In this document: positions 1 to 7,500 of the stretch, piece after piece | Layout: each line of letters starts with the position of its first letter | Position numbering within the stretch: position 1 is the first letter of the stretch | DNA from: Deltaproteobacteria bacterium | GTDB taxonomy: Bacteria; Desulfobacterota; DSM-4660; Desulfatiglandales; Desulfatiglandaceae | Reading direction: 5' to 3' | DNA: 8,173 nt | Assembly: GCA_019307645.1 (NCBI GenBank) | Contig: JAFDJF010000070.1 | Location: forward strand, 1 to 8,173 | Position numbers and translations under genes: made by a program | The notes under the pieces: model-generated | What the model was told of the DNA's origin: nothing | What the model saw: only the letters and a program-made list of their open reading frames with translations | Database searches by the model: none

Positions 1-17
1 ACTGCCTTTAGAGGGGA

Positions 18-59
18 TATAAGGTTGTTAAAGTGAATAATACTATCTGGAACCTTATA
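18..59. promoter_or_regulatory. 9-bp inverted repeat, possible operator
   Basis: The arm TATAAGGTT (18-26) is the exact reverse complement of AACCTTATA (51-59), with 24 bases between them. Arm centres are about 33 bp apart, close to three helical turns, so both would lie on the same DNA face. The right arm overlaps the TATAAT at 56-61, so a protein bound here could block transcription. No run of T follows either arm on either strand, so it is not a normal terminator. Binding by a regulator is inference; an AT-rich chance match is possible. Confidence 0.3.
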
Positions 60-61
60 AT
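56..61 (+). promoter_or_regulatory. Candidate -10 box (TATAAT) of the operon promoter
   Basis: A perfect sigma-70-like TATAAT lies 195 bases upstream of the moxR start in an AT-rich stretch. There is no good -35: positions 33-38 read GTGAAT at 17-base spacing, and TTGTTA at 25-30 is too far away. If real, the promoter is weak or activator-dependent, and it gives a long untranslated leader that contains the stem-loop at 186-210. The motif is seen; its use as a promoter is a guess. Confidence 0.25.
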
Positions 62-185
62 GTCGCAGAGTGTTATTCTTACGGTTACAAAGATAATTAG
101 ATTTTGTTTTTAATAAATTTTAATTTACTGATAAAGCTTTTAAATACAAGCACTTGGACCCTTAACCCCTAGAATCCTTGAATCC
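62..185. other. AT-rich non-coding leader
   Basis: No open reading frame of useful length is present. The stretch 90-145 is very rich in A and T and includes the short palindrome TAAATT-TT-AATTTA (114-127). At 172-187 there is a tandem 8-base near-repeat, GAATCCTT then GAATCCTC, that runs straight into the left arm of the stem-loop at 186-210. Nothing else recognisable is seen. Confidence 0.4.
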
Positions 186-210
186 TCTTCTCCAACTAAA
201 TTGGAGAAGA
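186..210 (+). promoter_or_regulatory. Perfect 10-bp stem-loop in the moxR leader
   Basis: TCTTCTCCAA (186-195) pairs perfectly with TTGGAGAAGA (201-210) around the 5-base loop CTAAA. It is followed by ACCAAAAAGA, not a U-run, so it is not an intrinsic terminator. The octamer GGAGAAGA in the right arm (203-210) recurs exactly at 247-254, across the Shine-Dalgarno of moxR. The left arm could therefore pair either locally or with the ribosome binding site. It may be a translational control element or simply a stable 5' hairpin; a DNA-level dyad operator is also possible. Confidence 0.55.
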
Positions 211-244
211 ACCAAAAAGATATATTCACAAAATTTGATATTAT

Positions 245-250
245 AAGGAG
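245..250 (+). promoter_or_regulatory. Ribosome binding site of moxR
   Basis: AAGGAG lies 5 bases before the ATG at 256 and is the strongest Shine-Dalgarno in the window. It fixes the start of moxR and lies within reach of the complementary leader arm at 186-193. Confidence 0.8.
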
Positions 251-255
251 AAGAT

Positions 256-1299
256 ATGCCAGAGAATCCAGTTCCCAGCATTCAACCTGAAAGCGAGACC
301 TCAGAAGACCTCTCCATGGTGACCCGTATGAAAGAAGGCCAGGAGAAGATGATCCATGAACTTAAAAAAGTGATAGTTGGACAGGATGACGTGATCCAGG
401 AGGTCCTTATTGCCCTCTTTGCCGGAGGCCACTGTCTGATTACCGGGGTTCCCGGTCTTGCCAAGACATTGCTTATCAAGACAATCGCGGACATTCTGCA
501 GTTACGATTCAACCGGATTCAGTTTACGCCGGATCTGATGCCGGCGGACGTAGTCGGGACAGAGGTGATTGAAGAAGACCATACAACAGGCCGCAGAGTA
601 TTAAAATTTGTGAAAGGACCTATTTTCGCAAACATCCTCCTTGCTGATGAAATAAATCGAACCCCCCCAAAGACACAGTCCGCCTTGCTTGAGGCCATGG
701 AGGAACAGCAGGTTACAGCAGCCGGAGTCACCTACGAGGTTGAACAGCCATTTTTTGTCCTGGCGACCCAGAACCCCATTGAGCTTGAAGGAACCTATAC
801 GCTGCCTGAGGCACAATTGGACCGCTTCATGTTTAAGACGGTGATGGACTACCTCCCTGAAGAAGATGAAATCCAAGTGGTCGACAATACAACAGGGATA
901 GTGGACAATTCAGTGGAAAACCTCCTGACAGGAGAAGACATTTTGAACTTTCAGCGAATCGCCCGCCAGGTACCCGCGGCCGAAGCCGTAACCAGGTACG
1001 CAGTGCGCCTGGTTGGCGCAAGCCGCCCGGGCAATCCTAATGCCCCTGATTTTATCAAGGAACTGGTCAGCTGGGGTGCCGGACTCCGCGCGTCCCAATA
1101 CCTGATTCTGGGCGGAAAGGTACGGGCTCTGCTTAATGGTCGTTACAATGTCTCCTATGGTGATATCCGTGCCCTGGCACATCCTGTCCTGAGGCACCGC
1201 ATTATCGTGAATTTTCATGCAGAAGCGGAGCGTATAGATACAACACAGATAATTGATAAGCTCCTGGATGCCGTACCAGAACCAGCATCCGGGCTTTAA
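256..1299 (+). CDS. moxR: MoxR-family AAA+ ATPase
   Basis: This 347-residue cytoplasmic AAA+ ATPase is full length for the MoxR family. Visible motifs are VGQDDVI (41-47) before the ATPase core, a MoxR-style Walker A GVPGLAKT (64-71), Walker B ILLADEINR (127-135, with D131 and E132), sensor 1 in ATQNP (170-174), a candidate arginine finger in LDRF (R190), and a sensor-2 region with GLRASQ (276-281). All key residues are present, so it should bind and hydrolyse ATP. The first 35 or so residues are a poorly conserved acidic leader. The start is supported by AAGGAG five bases upstream. Family members act as chaperone-like ATPases with VWA partners to mature or activate client complexes; Paracoccus MoxR (methanol dehydrogenase) and E. 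coli RavA-ViaA are known cases. The downstream DUF58 and BatA-like genes are the expected partners. The client here is unknown. Family assignment is secure. Confidence 0.95.
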   Translation: MPENPVPSIQPESETSEDLSMVTRMKEGQEKMIHELKKVIVGQDDVIQEVLIALFAGGHCLITGVPGLAKTLLIKTIADILQLRFNRIQFTPDLMPADVVGTEVIEEDHTTGRRVLKFVKGPIFANILLADEINRTPPKTQSALLEAMEEQQVTAAGVTYEVEQPFFVLATQNPIELEGTYTLPEAQLDRFMFKTVMDYLPEEDEIQVVDNTTGIVDNSVENLLTGEDILNFQRIARQVPAAEAVTRYAVRLVGASRPGNPNAPDFIKELVSWGAGLRASQYLILGGKVRALLNGRYNVSYGDIRALAHPVLRHRIIVNFHAEAERIDTTQIIDKLLDAVPEPASGL

Positions 1300-1396
1300 C
1301 AGGTGTTCATACATAAACTCAAGATAGGCACCTTTAATAGGTTCCCTGCTTATCCCCTCTATGAAAGGCGGGATTTCAAGGCCGGGAAAACAGGCA

Positions 1397-1417
1397 GCCC
1401 GTCTCAAAGAGACTGGC
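1397..1417 (+). other. Small hairpin between moxR and the DUF58 gene
   Basis: GTCTC (1401-1405) pairs with GAGAC (1409-1413) around the loop AAA. After one mismatch, GCC (1397-1399) pairs with GGC (1415-1417). No T-run follows. It could protect or mark a processing site in the message, or be a chance structure. Confidence 0.3.
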
Positions 1418-1431
1418 CTGGAAGACGAAAA

Positions 1432-1447
1432 AGGGGCCAATTCCCCT
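1432..1447 (+). other. Small hairpin just before the DUF58 ribosome binding site
   Basis: AGGGG (1432-1436) pairs with CCCCT (1443-1447) around the 6-base loop CCAATT. It ends 14 bases before the AAGGA used for the 1472 start. Five base pairs is weak evidence, so it may be chance. Confidence 0.2.
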
Positions 1448-1471
1448 ATAGGAGCTAACCAAAGGACAGGC

Positions 1472-2365
1472 ATGACAAATAACATCAGTCTTATAAATCC
1501 ATCTGTTTTGGCAAGCATCTCCAACCTGGAACTTCGCGCCAGAACAGCTGTTGAAGGCTTTCTCAACGGATTGCACAAGAGCCCCTTCCGTGGTTTCAGT
1601 GTGGAATTTACAGAGTATACTCATTACAACCCCGGTGATGACATCAGGCATGTGGATTGGAAGCTCTATGCACGCTCTGACAAATACTATATCAAGCAGT
1701 ACGAAGATGAAACCAATGTCCGGTGTCATATCCTGTTGGACAGCAGCGCGTCAATGGGATACGGATCAGGAGATATCACAAAACTGGAATTCGCACGGAC
1801 CCTGGCCTCCGCACTGGCCTATTTTATGATACGCCAGCGGGATGCCGTGGGGATGATCATCTTTGACGAAAAAATCCGGGAATTCCTGCCATCCCGTTAC
1901 AAACAGAGCCACTTGATACAGATCCTTCGGGCACTGGCTAATATGGAACTGGGTAACAAAACCAACCTTGCCAGACCCATCTCCGACCTTGCCTTTAACC
2001 TGAATCGCAAGGGCCTGGTTATTCTGATCAGTGACCTGCTTGATGATGAAGAGACAATTATCAAAGGCTTACAGCACATAAGGTTCAAGGGAAATGATGT
2101 CATTGTGTTTCACGTGATGGATAACGCAGAGCTCACATTTCCATTTGAACGGATTTCTCAATTTGAAGATATGGAGAGTCACGAGAAACTAACAGCCGCC
2201 CCCCGGGCCATACGCAAGGCGTACCTCCGGGAGTTGGAAAAATTTTGCAGCTTCTACAGGCAGAAATGCCAGGTAAATGGTATCGATTATTGTCAATTAA
2301 ACACTTCAGAACCCTTGGACACGGCATTATCATCATACCTGTCCAGACGTTCTAAAAGCTTTTAA
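1472..2365 (+). CDS. DUF58 protein with VWA-like metal-binding fold
   Basis: With the ATG at 1472 the product is 297 residues, the usual DUF58 size, and AAGGA (1462-1466) lies 5 bases upstream. The in-frame ATG at 1361 would give 334 residues but has no ribosome binding site. The DUF58 signature is clear: HYNPGDDIRHVDWKLYARSD (51-70). A complete MIDAS follows: DSSAS (90-94, pattern DxSxS), T164 in GNKTN, and D188 in LISDLLDD, so it should bind a divalent cation. No membrane segment or signal peptide is visible, so it is predicted cytoplasmic. DUF58 proteins almost always sit next to moxR and are thought to be its adaptor or partner; their exact biochemical role is not settled. The gene ends 12 bases before the BatA-like gene, so the two are very likely co-translated from one message. 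Confidence 0.92.
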   Translation: MTNNISLINPSVLASISNLELRARTAVEGFLNGLHKSPFRGFSVEFTEYTHYNPGDDIRHVDWKLYARSDKYYIKQYEDETNVRCHILLDSSASMGYGSGDITKLEFARTLASALAYFMIRQRDAVGMIIFDEKIREFLPSRYKQSHLIQILRALANMELGNKTNLARPISDLAFNLNRKGLVILISDLLDDEETIIKGLQHIRFKGNDVIVFHVMDNAELTFPFERISQFEDMESHEKLTAAPRAIRKAYLRELEKFCSFYRQKCQVNGIDYCQLNTSEPLDTALSSYLSRRSKSF

Positions 2366-2377
2366 CAGGTAATCAGT

Positions 2378-4426
2378 ATGTCTTTTATTTCACCATGGTT
2401 TCTCTTTGGCCTGCTAGGTATCGGCATTCCCCTGTTGATCCATCTGATTCGCAGAGAAAAGGCTGCCAAGCTTGCTTTCAGCACCATCCGGTTTCTGAAA
2501 AAGGTGCCAAAAAAAATGACCCTTTTTCAAGAATTCCAACAATGGCTACTTTTGCTGGTACGGATCGCCATTATTGCCTTGCTGGCCATAGCATTTGCCC
2601 GCCCATTTCTGACAGCCGCTTTTTCCAACCTAGCAGGAATAGCACCCCGATCAACTATCATCCTGGTGGACACTTCCATGAGTATGGGTTACAGCGATTA
2701 CTTTGACAGGGCAAAGCAGGCCACCCTGCATGTCCTGGAATCCTTACAATCCGGAGATGAGGCCGCTATTATAACTTTTTCAGAGGGAACTGACAGTATC
2801 ATAGAACTTACCACAAACATGGCTGACCTGAAATCCTTTATGAGAAACCTCGATTCACCGGGTTACCAATCCACAAACTATTTCCCCGCGCTACGCCTTG
2901 CGGACCAGCTTCTTCAATCTGCCATCAACCAGGACAAGACTGTGTACCTGATCTCTGATTATCAGCGCAGGGCGTTTGATGACTTTGATACAACCTGGCG
3001 ATTGAGTCCCGGCGTTGCTTTCAAAGGCATTAAGATTGAGGACGAAAAAAGCATAAACCTTGCAGTGACTGAGGTGAAATCACCCCATCAACTGGTCCAG
3101 GACCAGGAGGAACATACCATTCTCGGGCGTGTGCGAAATACGGGAACTCTACCTTTGTCAGAGGCCAGGGTGTCCCTCAGGATCGATGAAAGGACAGTGG
3201 AGACCAAAACAGTGGACTTGTCTGAAACATCTGAAGCTGTTGTGGGGTTTAATACGGTTTTCAGGCAACGGGACATGCATCTTGGGAGTATCTCAGTTGA
3301 GGATGACAAGTTTCTGTCGGATAATTCGTTTTATTTTACAGTAGATATCTTGCCGCCGGTAAAAATTCTGTGCGTCAATGGAGAATCATCGGTCGACTGG
3401 CATGAGGACGAGAGCTACTGGTTTCGATTGGCCATGGGCAGTCAGGAAGAATCCCCTTTTCAGGTTGATGTTGTCCAGCCATCTCAGGTAACGCCCGCAG
3501 AACTGGATAAGTATCAGGTCATAGTTCTCCTAAATGTAGGGGAATTAGATCCATCCCGGATAAAACCGCTTAAATCCTATGTTGAGGAAGGCGGGAGCCT
3601 TTTGATAGCACCCTCAGACAGGGTGGACGCGCAGACCTTTAATAACCTTTTTGCAGGATTATCCCCTGCCCTTCTGGAACGGAAATATCCGAATATGGGT
3701 GATAATTATTTAGTGCTGGCGGAAATGGATGAAAGGCATCCTATTATTCATCCCTTAAAAACAAGTGAAAGGGATGATTTCGGCACAGCACGTTTTCGTG
3801 GATACTGGGCCACGAAACCCGTGGATGGGAGCGAAATCATAATGAGGTTTGACAATGGCGCGGATGCTCTCCTGGAACTGGCACTCGGAAAAGGCCGCGT
3901 GCTTATGTTTACCTCTTCTCTGGACACAGAATGGAACAACCTTCCACTACAGGTGTTTTATCTTCCCCTTATGCACGAGACCATAAACTATCTGGCCCTG
4001 ATGGAGGACAAAAAGCAGGCATACAATGTCGGAGAATCAGTACCTATTGTGGTCCCACAGGGTAAAACAGCCCTTATCACCGGACCGAGTCATCAGGAGA
4101 CAAAACTTGTATCAACACCGGAGGATTATTCCTATTATAAATCAACTCATATCCCGGGTTTTTATAGCGTAAGGACAGGCAATATTGAGAACTATTTCGC
4201 GGTTAACTATATTGCTAAGGAATCGGATCTTTCATCGATACCAATATCAGAGATCAGAGACACGGTGATGAATCCAATAACACAGCCGCAGGAATTCAAG
4301 GAGGTTCAGCTGTCAATGATTAAGTCCCAACTGGAAAAATCACAACATATCTGGTGGTGGCTGCTGTTTCTGGTCCTCCTTATGGGCCTGGGAGAAACCC
4401 TTTTGGCGAACCGTACTTATCGATAG
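2378..4426 (+). CDS. BatA-like membrane-anchored VWA protein with amidotransferase-like C-terminal part
   Basis: The product is 682 residues. Residues 1-77 form the BatA N-terminal double-membrane-segment domain: membrane segments at about 5-24 and 55-77 flank a basic loop (RREKAAK..., KKVPKK), which by the positive-inside rule is cytoplasmic. A VWA domain follows (about 91-225) with a complete MIDAS: DTSMS (98-102), T166 in QSTNY, and D194 in LISD. Residues 227-320 look like a beta-sandwich adhesion-type domain. Residues 326-540 resemble the class I glutamine-amidotransferase-like fold found in this family (VIVLLNVGEL, then EEGGSLLIAPSD), but no G-x-C-x-G nucleophile motif is visible, so it is probably non-enzymatic. 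A third membrane segment (658-676) precedes a short cytoplasmic tail. The bulk should face the periplasm. Its Shine-Dalgarno is weak (AGGT, 7 bases upstream), and translation may be coupled to the DUF58 gene. It is longer than classical BatA (about 330 residues). Confidence 0.88.
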   Translation: MSFISPWFLFGLLGIGIPLLIHLIRREKAAKLAFSTIRFLKKVPKKMTLFQEFQQWLLLLVRIAIIALLAIAFARPFLTAAFSNLAGIAPRSTIILVDTSMSMGYSDYFDRAKQATLHVLESLQSGDEAAIITFSEGTDSIIELTTNMADLKSFMRNLDSPGYQSTNYFPALRLADQLLQSAINQDKTVYLISDYQRRAFDDFDTTWRLSPGVAFKGIKIEDEKSINLAVTEVKSPHQLVQDQEEHTILGRVRNTGTLPLSEARVSLRIDERTVETKTVDLSETSEAVVGFNTVFRQRDMHLGSISVEDDKFLSDNSFYFTVDILPPVKILCVNGESSVDWHEDESYWFRLAMGSQEESPFQVDVVQPSQVTPAELDKYQVIVLLNVGELDPSRIKPLKSYVEEGGSLLIAPSDRVDAQTFNNLFAGLSPALLERKYPNMGDNYLVLAEMDERHPIIHPLKTSERDDFGTARFRGYWATKPVDGSEIIMRFDNGADALLELALGKGRVLMFTSSLDTEWNNLPLQVFYLPLMHETINYLALMEDKKQAYNVGESVPIVVPQGKTALITGPSHQETKLVSTPEDYSYYKSTHIPGFYSVRTGNIENYFAVNYIAKESDLSSIPISEIRDTVMNPITQPQEFKEVQLSMIKSQLEKSQHIWWWLLFLVLLMGLGETLLANRTYR

Positions 4427-4551
4427 AAGCAGGCCAGAGAAAATATGGAAGGCTGCAATCATAAAACATGGGAACAGAGGGTGGAACTAAAGACCTGAAG
4501 GAATGATAAATTTCCTTGATAAAAAAAATCTAACGAAGAAACGAGGCATCT
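4427..4551. other. 125-base gap before the DUF4175-like gene
   Basis: The gap contains an inverted repeat, AAGGAA (4498-4503) and TTCCTT (4512-4517), followed by A8 rather than a T-run, so it is not a plus-strand terminator. A 17-codon reading frame starts at 4445 and has no good ribosome binding site. An in-frame TAA at 4531 limits any upstream extension of the next gene. GAGG at 4543-4546 is the likely ribosome binding site for the ATG at 4552. No clear promoter is seen. Confidence 0.45.
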
Positions 4552-7500
4552 ATGTCATCATCTTCAATTGAATTACTAAAAGAGAAAATCAAAAGTGTAC
4601 AGCGCCGCAGAACCTTCATATTTTTCCTGCGGCAGACCAGTCTGGCTCTGGCCAGTATTGCAGTCCTGTTTCTGGTGCTTGTATCTTTAGAGATGTTCAT
4701 TCAATTTACGCGCGCAGGACACATCACATTATTGTGTATTTTCCTGGTCAGCGTATTAGCCCTCATCTTATGGCATATCCGGGTTATTCGACGGCTCAGG
4801 GTTGATGAACAGCGCCTTGCCCATTATGTTGAAGAGCACATCCCTGATCTTGAACAAAGGCTTATGACATCAATGGAATTTGATGCCCGGAAAAAAAGGG
4901 GATGGTCATCCCAACTGATGGAGAGGTTATGGGAGGATACAAGTCTGCATATCCAGGACAGACGCATTCAGCGCGTGACATCCAGCACCAAGGCCTGGCC
5001 CGCCGTCTCCTGCGCTTTGCTGACGGTCTGCCTGCTTCTGTTTGCCTACGGGAGCTGGACTGGTTTTTCCAGTGCCAGCAGACGGATCATATGGCCCTCG
5101 GCCGGCGCAGAAAAGGCAGCCGCACTGCCGGTAAAATTGATTGTAGAACCGGGCGATGTGAGAATGCAGCGCGGGGATGATGTCATGATCAGTGCCACTA
5201 TAGAAAATGACATTCCTGAACAGGTCAATCTCTTTATTCAGACCGACCGAGTCAACTGGGATCAGGTCCCCATGTCAAAAGAGGGAAGCAAAGATAGCTA
5301 TATGTATTATATTTCATCGGTCAAGGAAGATTTCACCTATTATGTGGATATCGAATTGGATCGCTCCAGACAATACAGAATATCTGTCTTTGATCTACCC
5401 CGGATAGAGCAGGCTGATGTCGAATACATCTATCCCGAATATACCGGGATAGAAAACAAGACTGACGAGAACACAGGTGATGTAGTTGCGCCGGAGGGCA
5501 CACAAATAGTCCTCCATGTCACCTTCAACAAGCCCATATACAATGGAACCCTCAACTTTGACACCGGCACGAAAATAGATATGGAGATCCGCGGCTCTGA
5601 GGCTTCCGGTTCCTTTACCGTTACTGAGGATTCGGCATATACTATTAAGGTGACGGACAATGAACAACTTGAAAATCCAGATCCCGTTAAATATTTTGTC
5701 CGGTCTATTCCAGACTCCAAGCCTCAACTGACTCTTACCCAGCCGGGTGGAGATCAGCGGGCCATGCCCCTAGAGGAGGTTTCAATAGCTGCTACTGCCA
5801 GAGATGACTATGGCCTGACAAAGTTTATTGTAAATTACGCGACAGCCGGTGGTGAAGAAAAGGAAATTCCTCTTCAAAACGATGTAAAAGATCAGCAAGA
5901 TGTCCAAATTGACGGGCGTACCACTATCTATCTGGAAGAAGCGAATGTGAGGCCAGGTGATTTTATTACCTATTACCTGACTGCCATTGACAATAACGAT
6001 ATTCAAGGGCCATCTGAAACTGTCTCAGACATCTACTTTCTTGATGTGGTCTCAACTGAGGAGGCGTTCCGCCGTGCCTCTCAACAGTCTAAGGGAGGTG
6101 GTGGTAAAAAGGGTGGCAATCAGCAGCCCAGCGCCCTGGTGGAAAACCAGAAACTGATCATTGCCGCGACCTGGAAATTACTGCATCGGCAAAAGGGATT
6201 AAATCAGGAGGATTTTAAAAAAGATGTCAAAGTAGTTGCCGAATCACAGGATGAGGTCATGCAGCGCACTATTATGTCACTCCAGAGATTATCTGAGCGG
6301 CTGTCATTTTCTGACGAAAGCTATAAAAACGCAGTGAAGAATCTGCAAGAGGCAGTAGATCACATGGTGACAGCTATTGAAAAGCTTTCCCTTGAGCAGT
6401 TAAAAGAGGCACTCGGTCCTGAACAATCAGCATTGCAGGCCATAATGAAGGCGGAATCCCAAAGCCAGATTACACAGATCCGAATGACCAGAAATTCCGG
6501 CGGCAAGGGCTCGGGCGGGGGGAGCAAGAGTCAACGAGAGCGTGAGGATCTCATGGAGCTTTTTGAAATGGAGATGGGCCGCCTGGAGAACAGGTATGAA
6601 ATGCCCACGCAAGGTGAAGACGCTCAAGACCAGGCAGAGCAGGAGGATGCCCTGGCAGAACTGCAAGAACTGGCCCGGCGTCAGGAACGACTGAATAGAG
6701 GTCAGAAAGAATTGGCCCGAAAGCAGGACCAGTTAAACGAAGAGGAGGAAACACGCCTTCTTGAAGAACTCCGGCGAGAGCAGGAAGAGCTTAGCCGTCA
6801 GGCAGCAGAACTGTCCAACCGGATGTCACAGCTCAGCCAGAATAAGGATAACTTGCAGCAGAGGTTCGACCGGCAGCAGCAATTGGATCAAGCCGTAAAA
6901 CAGATGCAGGAAGCAGCAGAGAGCTTTATTCAAGGAGAACAGGGTAACGCCCTTGCAAAAGGAGAGGAGGCACTGAAAAATCTCAAAGAACAGGAACAGT
7001 CAATTAACAGCCAGAGGGACCCATCTGCTTCAGAACTGGCCATGGAACTGAATAGAAAGGGGCAGAATCTTCAGGAGCAGGAAAAACAGATCCTGCGAAA
7101 ACTTGAGGAGATAAACCAGGAACATGACATTGCTGGCGCACAGGACGAATCCGGTCTTTCCGCGGATGTTCAGGAACTGCTCGATGAAAAGACGCAACTG
7201 CAGAAAGATCTTAGAGAGGTGGAAGACATGCTCCAGGCCACGGGAACGCGCGCGCGGCAGGAACAATCGGAAATTGAGGCCAGGGCCATAGAGGCTATGC
7301 GGTCTCTGAGGTCGGAACGGATAGGCGACAAGATAGATAAAAGCCAGGAAATGCTCAGACAAGGCTGGCTCAGTCTTTCCATGGAAATGGAGGATCTGAT
7401 TGACCAGTCCATTGACCGGATCAGCAATAGGCTAATGGAACTTTCAGGTGACGCGCCGGGATCCAGGGAAGAAGAGATACAACAGGCTGCCGCAGACGCA

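Larger units (their letters stand above)
1300..1471. other. 172-base gap between moxR and the DUF58 gene
   Basis: This gap is long for adjacent genes of one operon. It contains an in-frame ATG (1361) that would extend the DUF58 protein by 37 residues. That start has no Shine-Dalgarno (it is preceded by TATCCCCTCT), and the extra residues do not look like the family's N-terminus. Two small stem-loops lie near the 3' end (1397-1417 and 1432-1447). I see no promoter I would defend, and no terminator with a T-run. Confidence 0.5.

Noticed and set aside
186..210. Leader hairpin as an intrinsic terminator of an upstream gene
   Set aside because: No T-run follows on the plus strand (ACCAAAAAGA) or on the minus strand (GGATTCAAGG).
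1361..1471. N-terminal extension of the DUF58 gene from ATG 1361
   Set aside because: There is no Shine-Dalgarno at 1361, while AAGGA lies 5 bases before 1472. The 297-residue form matches the usual family length. Not fully excluded.
910..1578. 222-residue minus-strand open frame across the end of moxR and the following gap
   Set aside because: It lies opposite a clear moxR coding frame, and its product has a composition typical of antisense translation and no recognisable motif. The moxR and DUF58 motifs account for most of the DNA.
4445..4498. 17-codon reading frame as a real small gene
   Set aside because: It has no convincing ribosome binding site, no recognisable features, and a length common by chance. 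Listed only as a low-interest observation.
4498..4528. Inverted repeat plus A8 as a terminator
   Set aside because: A plus-strand terminator needs T's after the stem, but A's follow. On the minus strand the T-run precedes the stem, so it fits neither direction.
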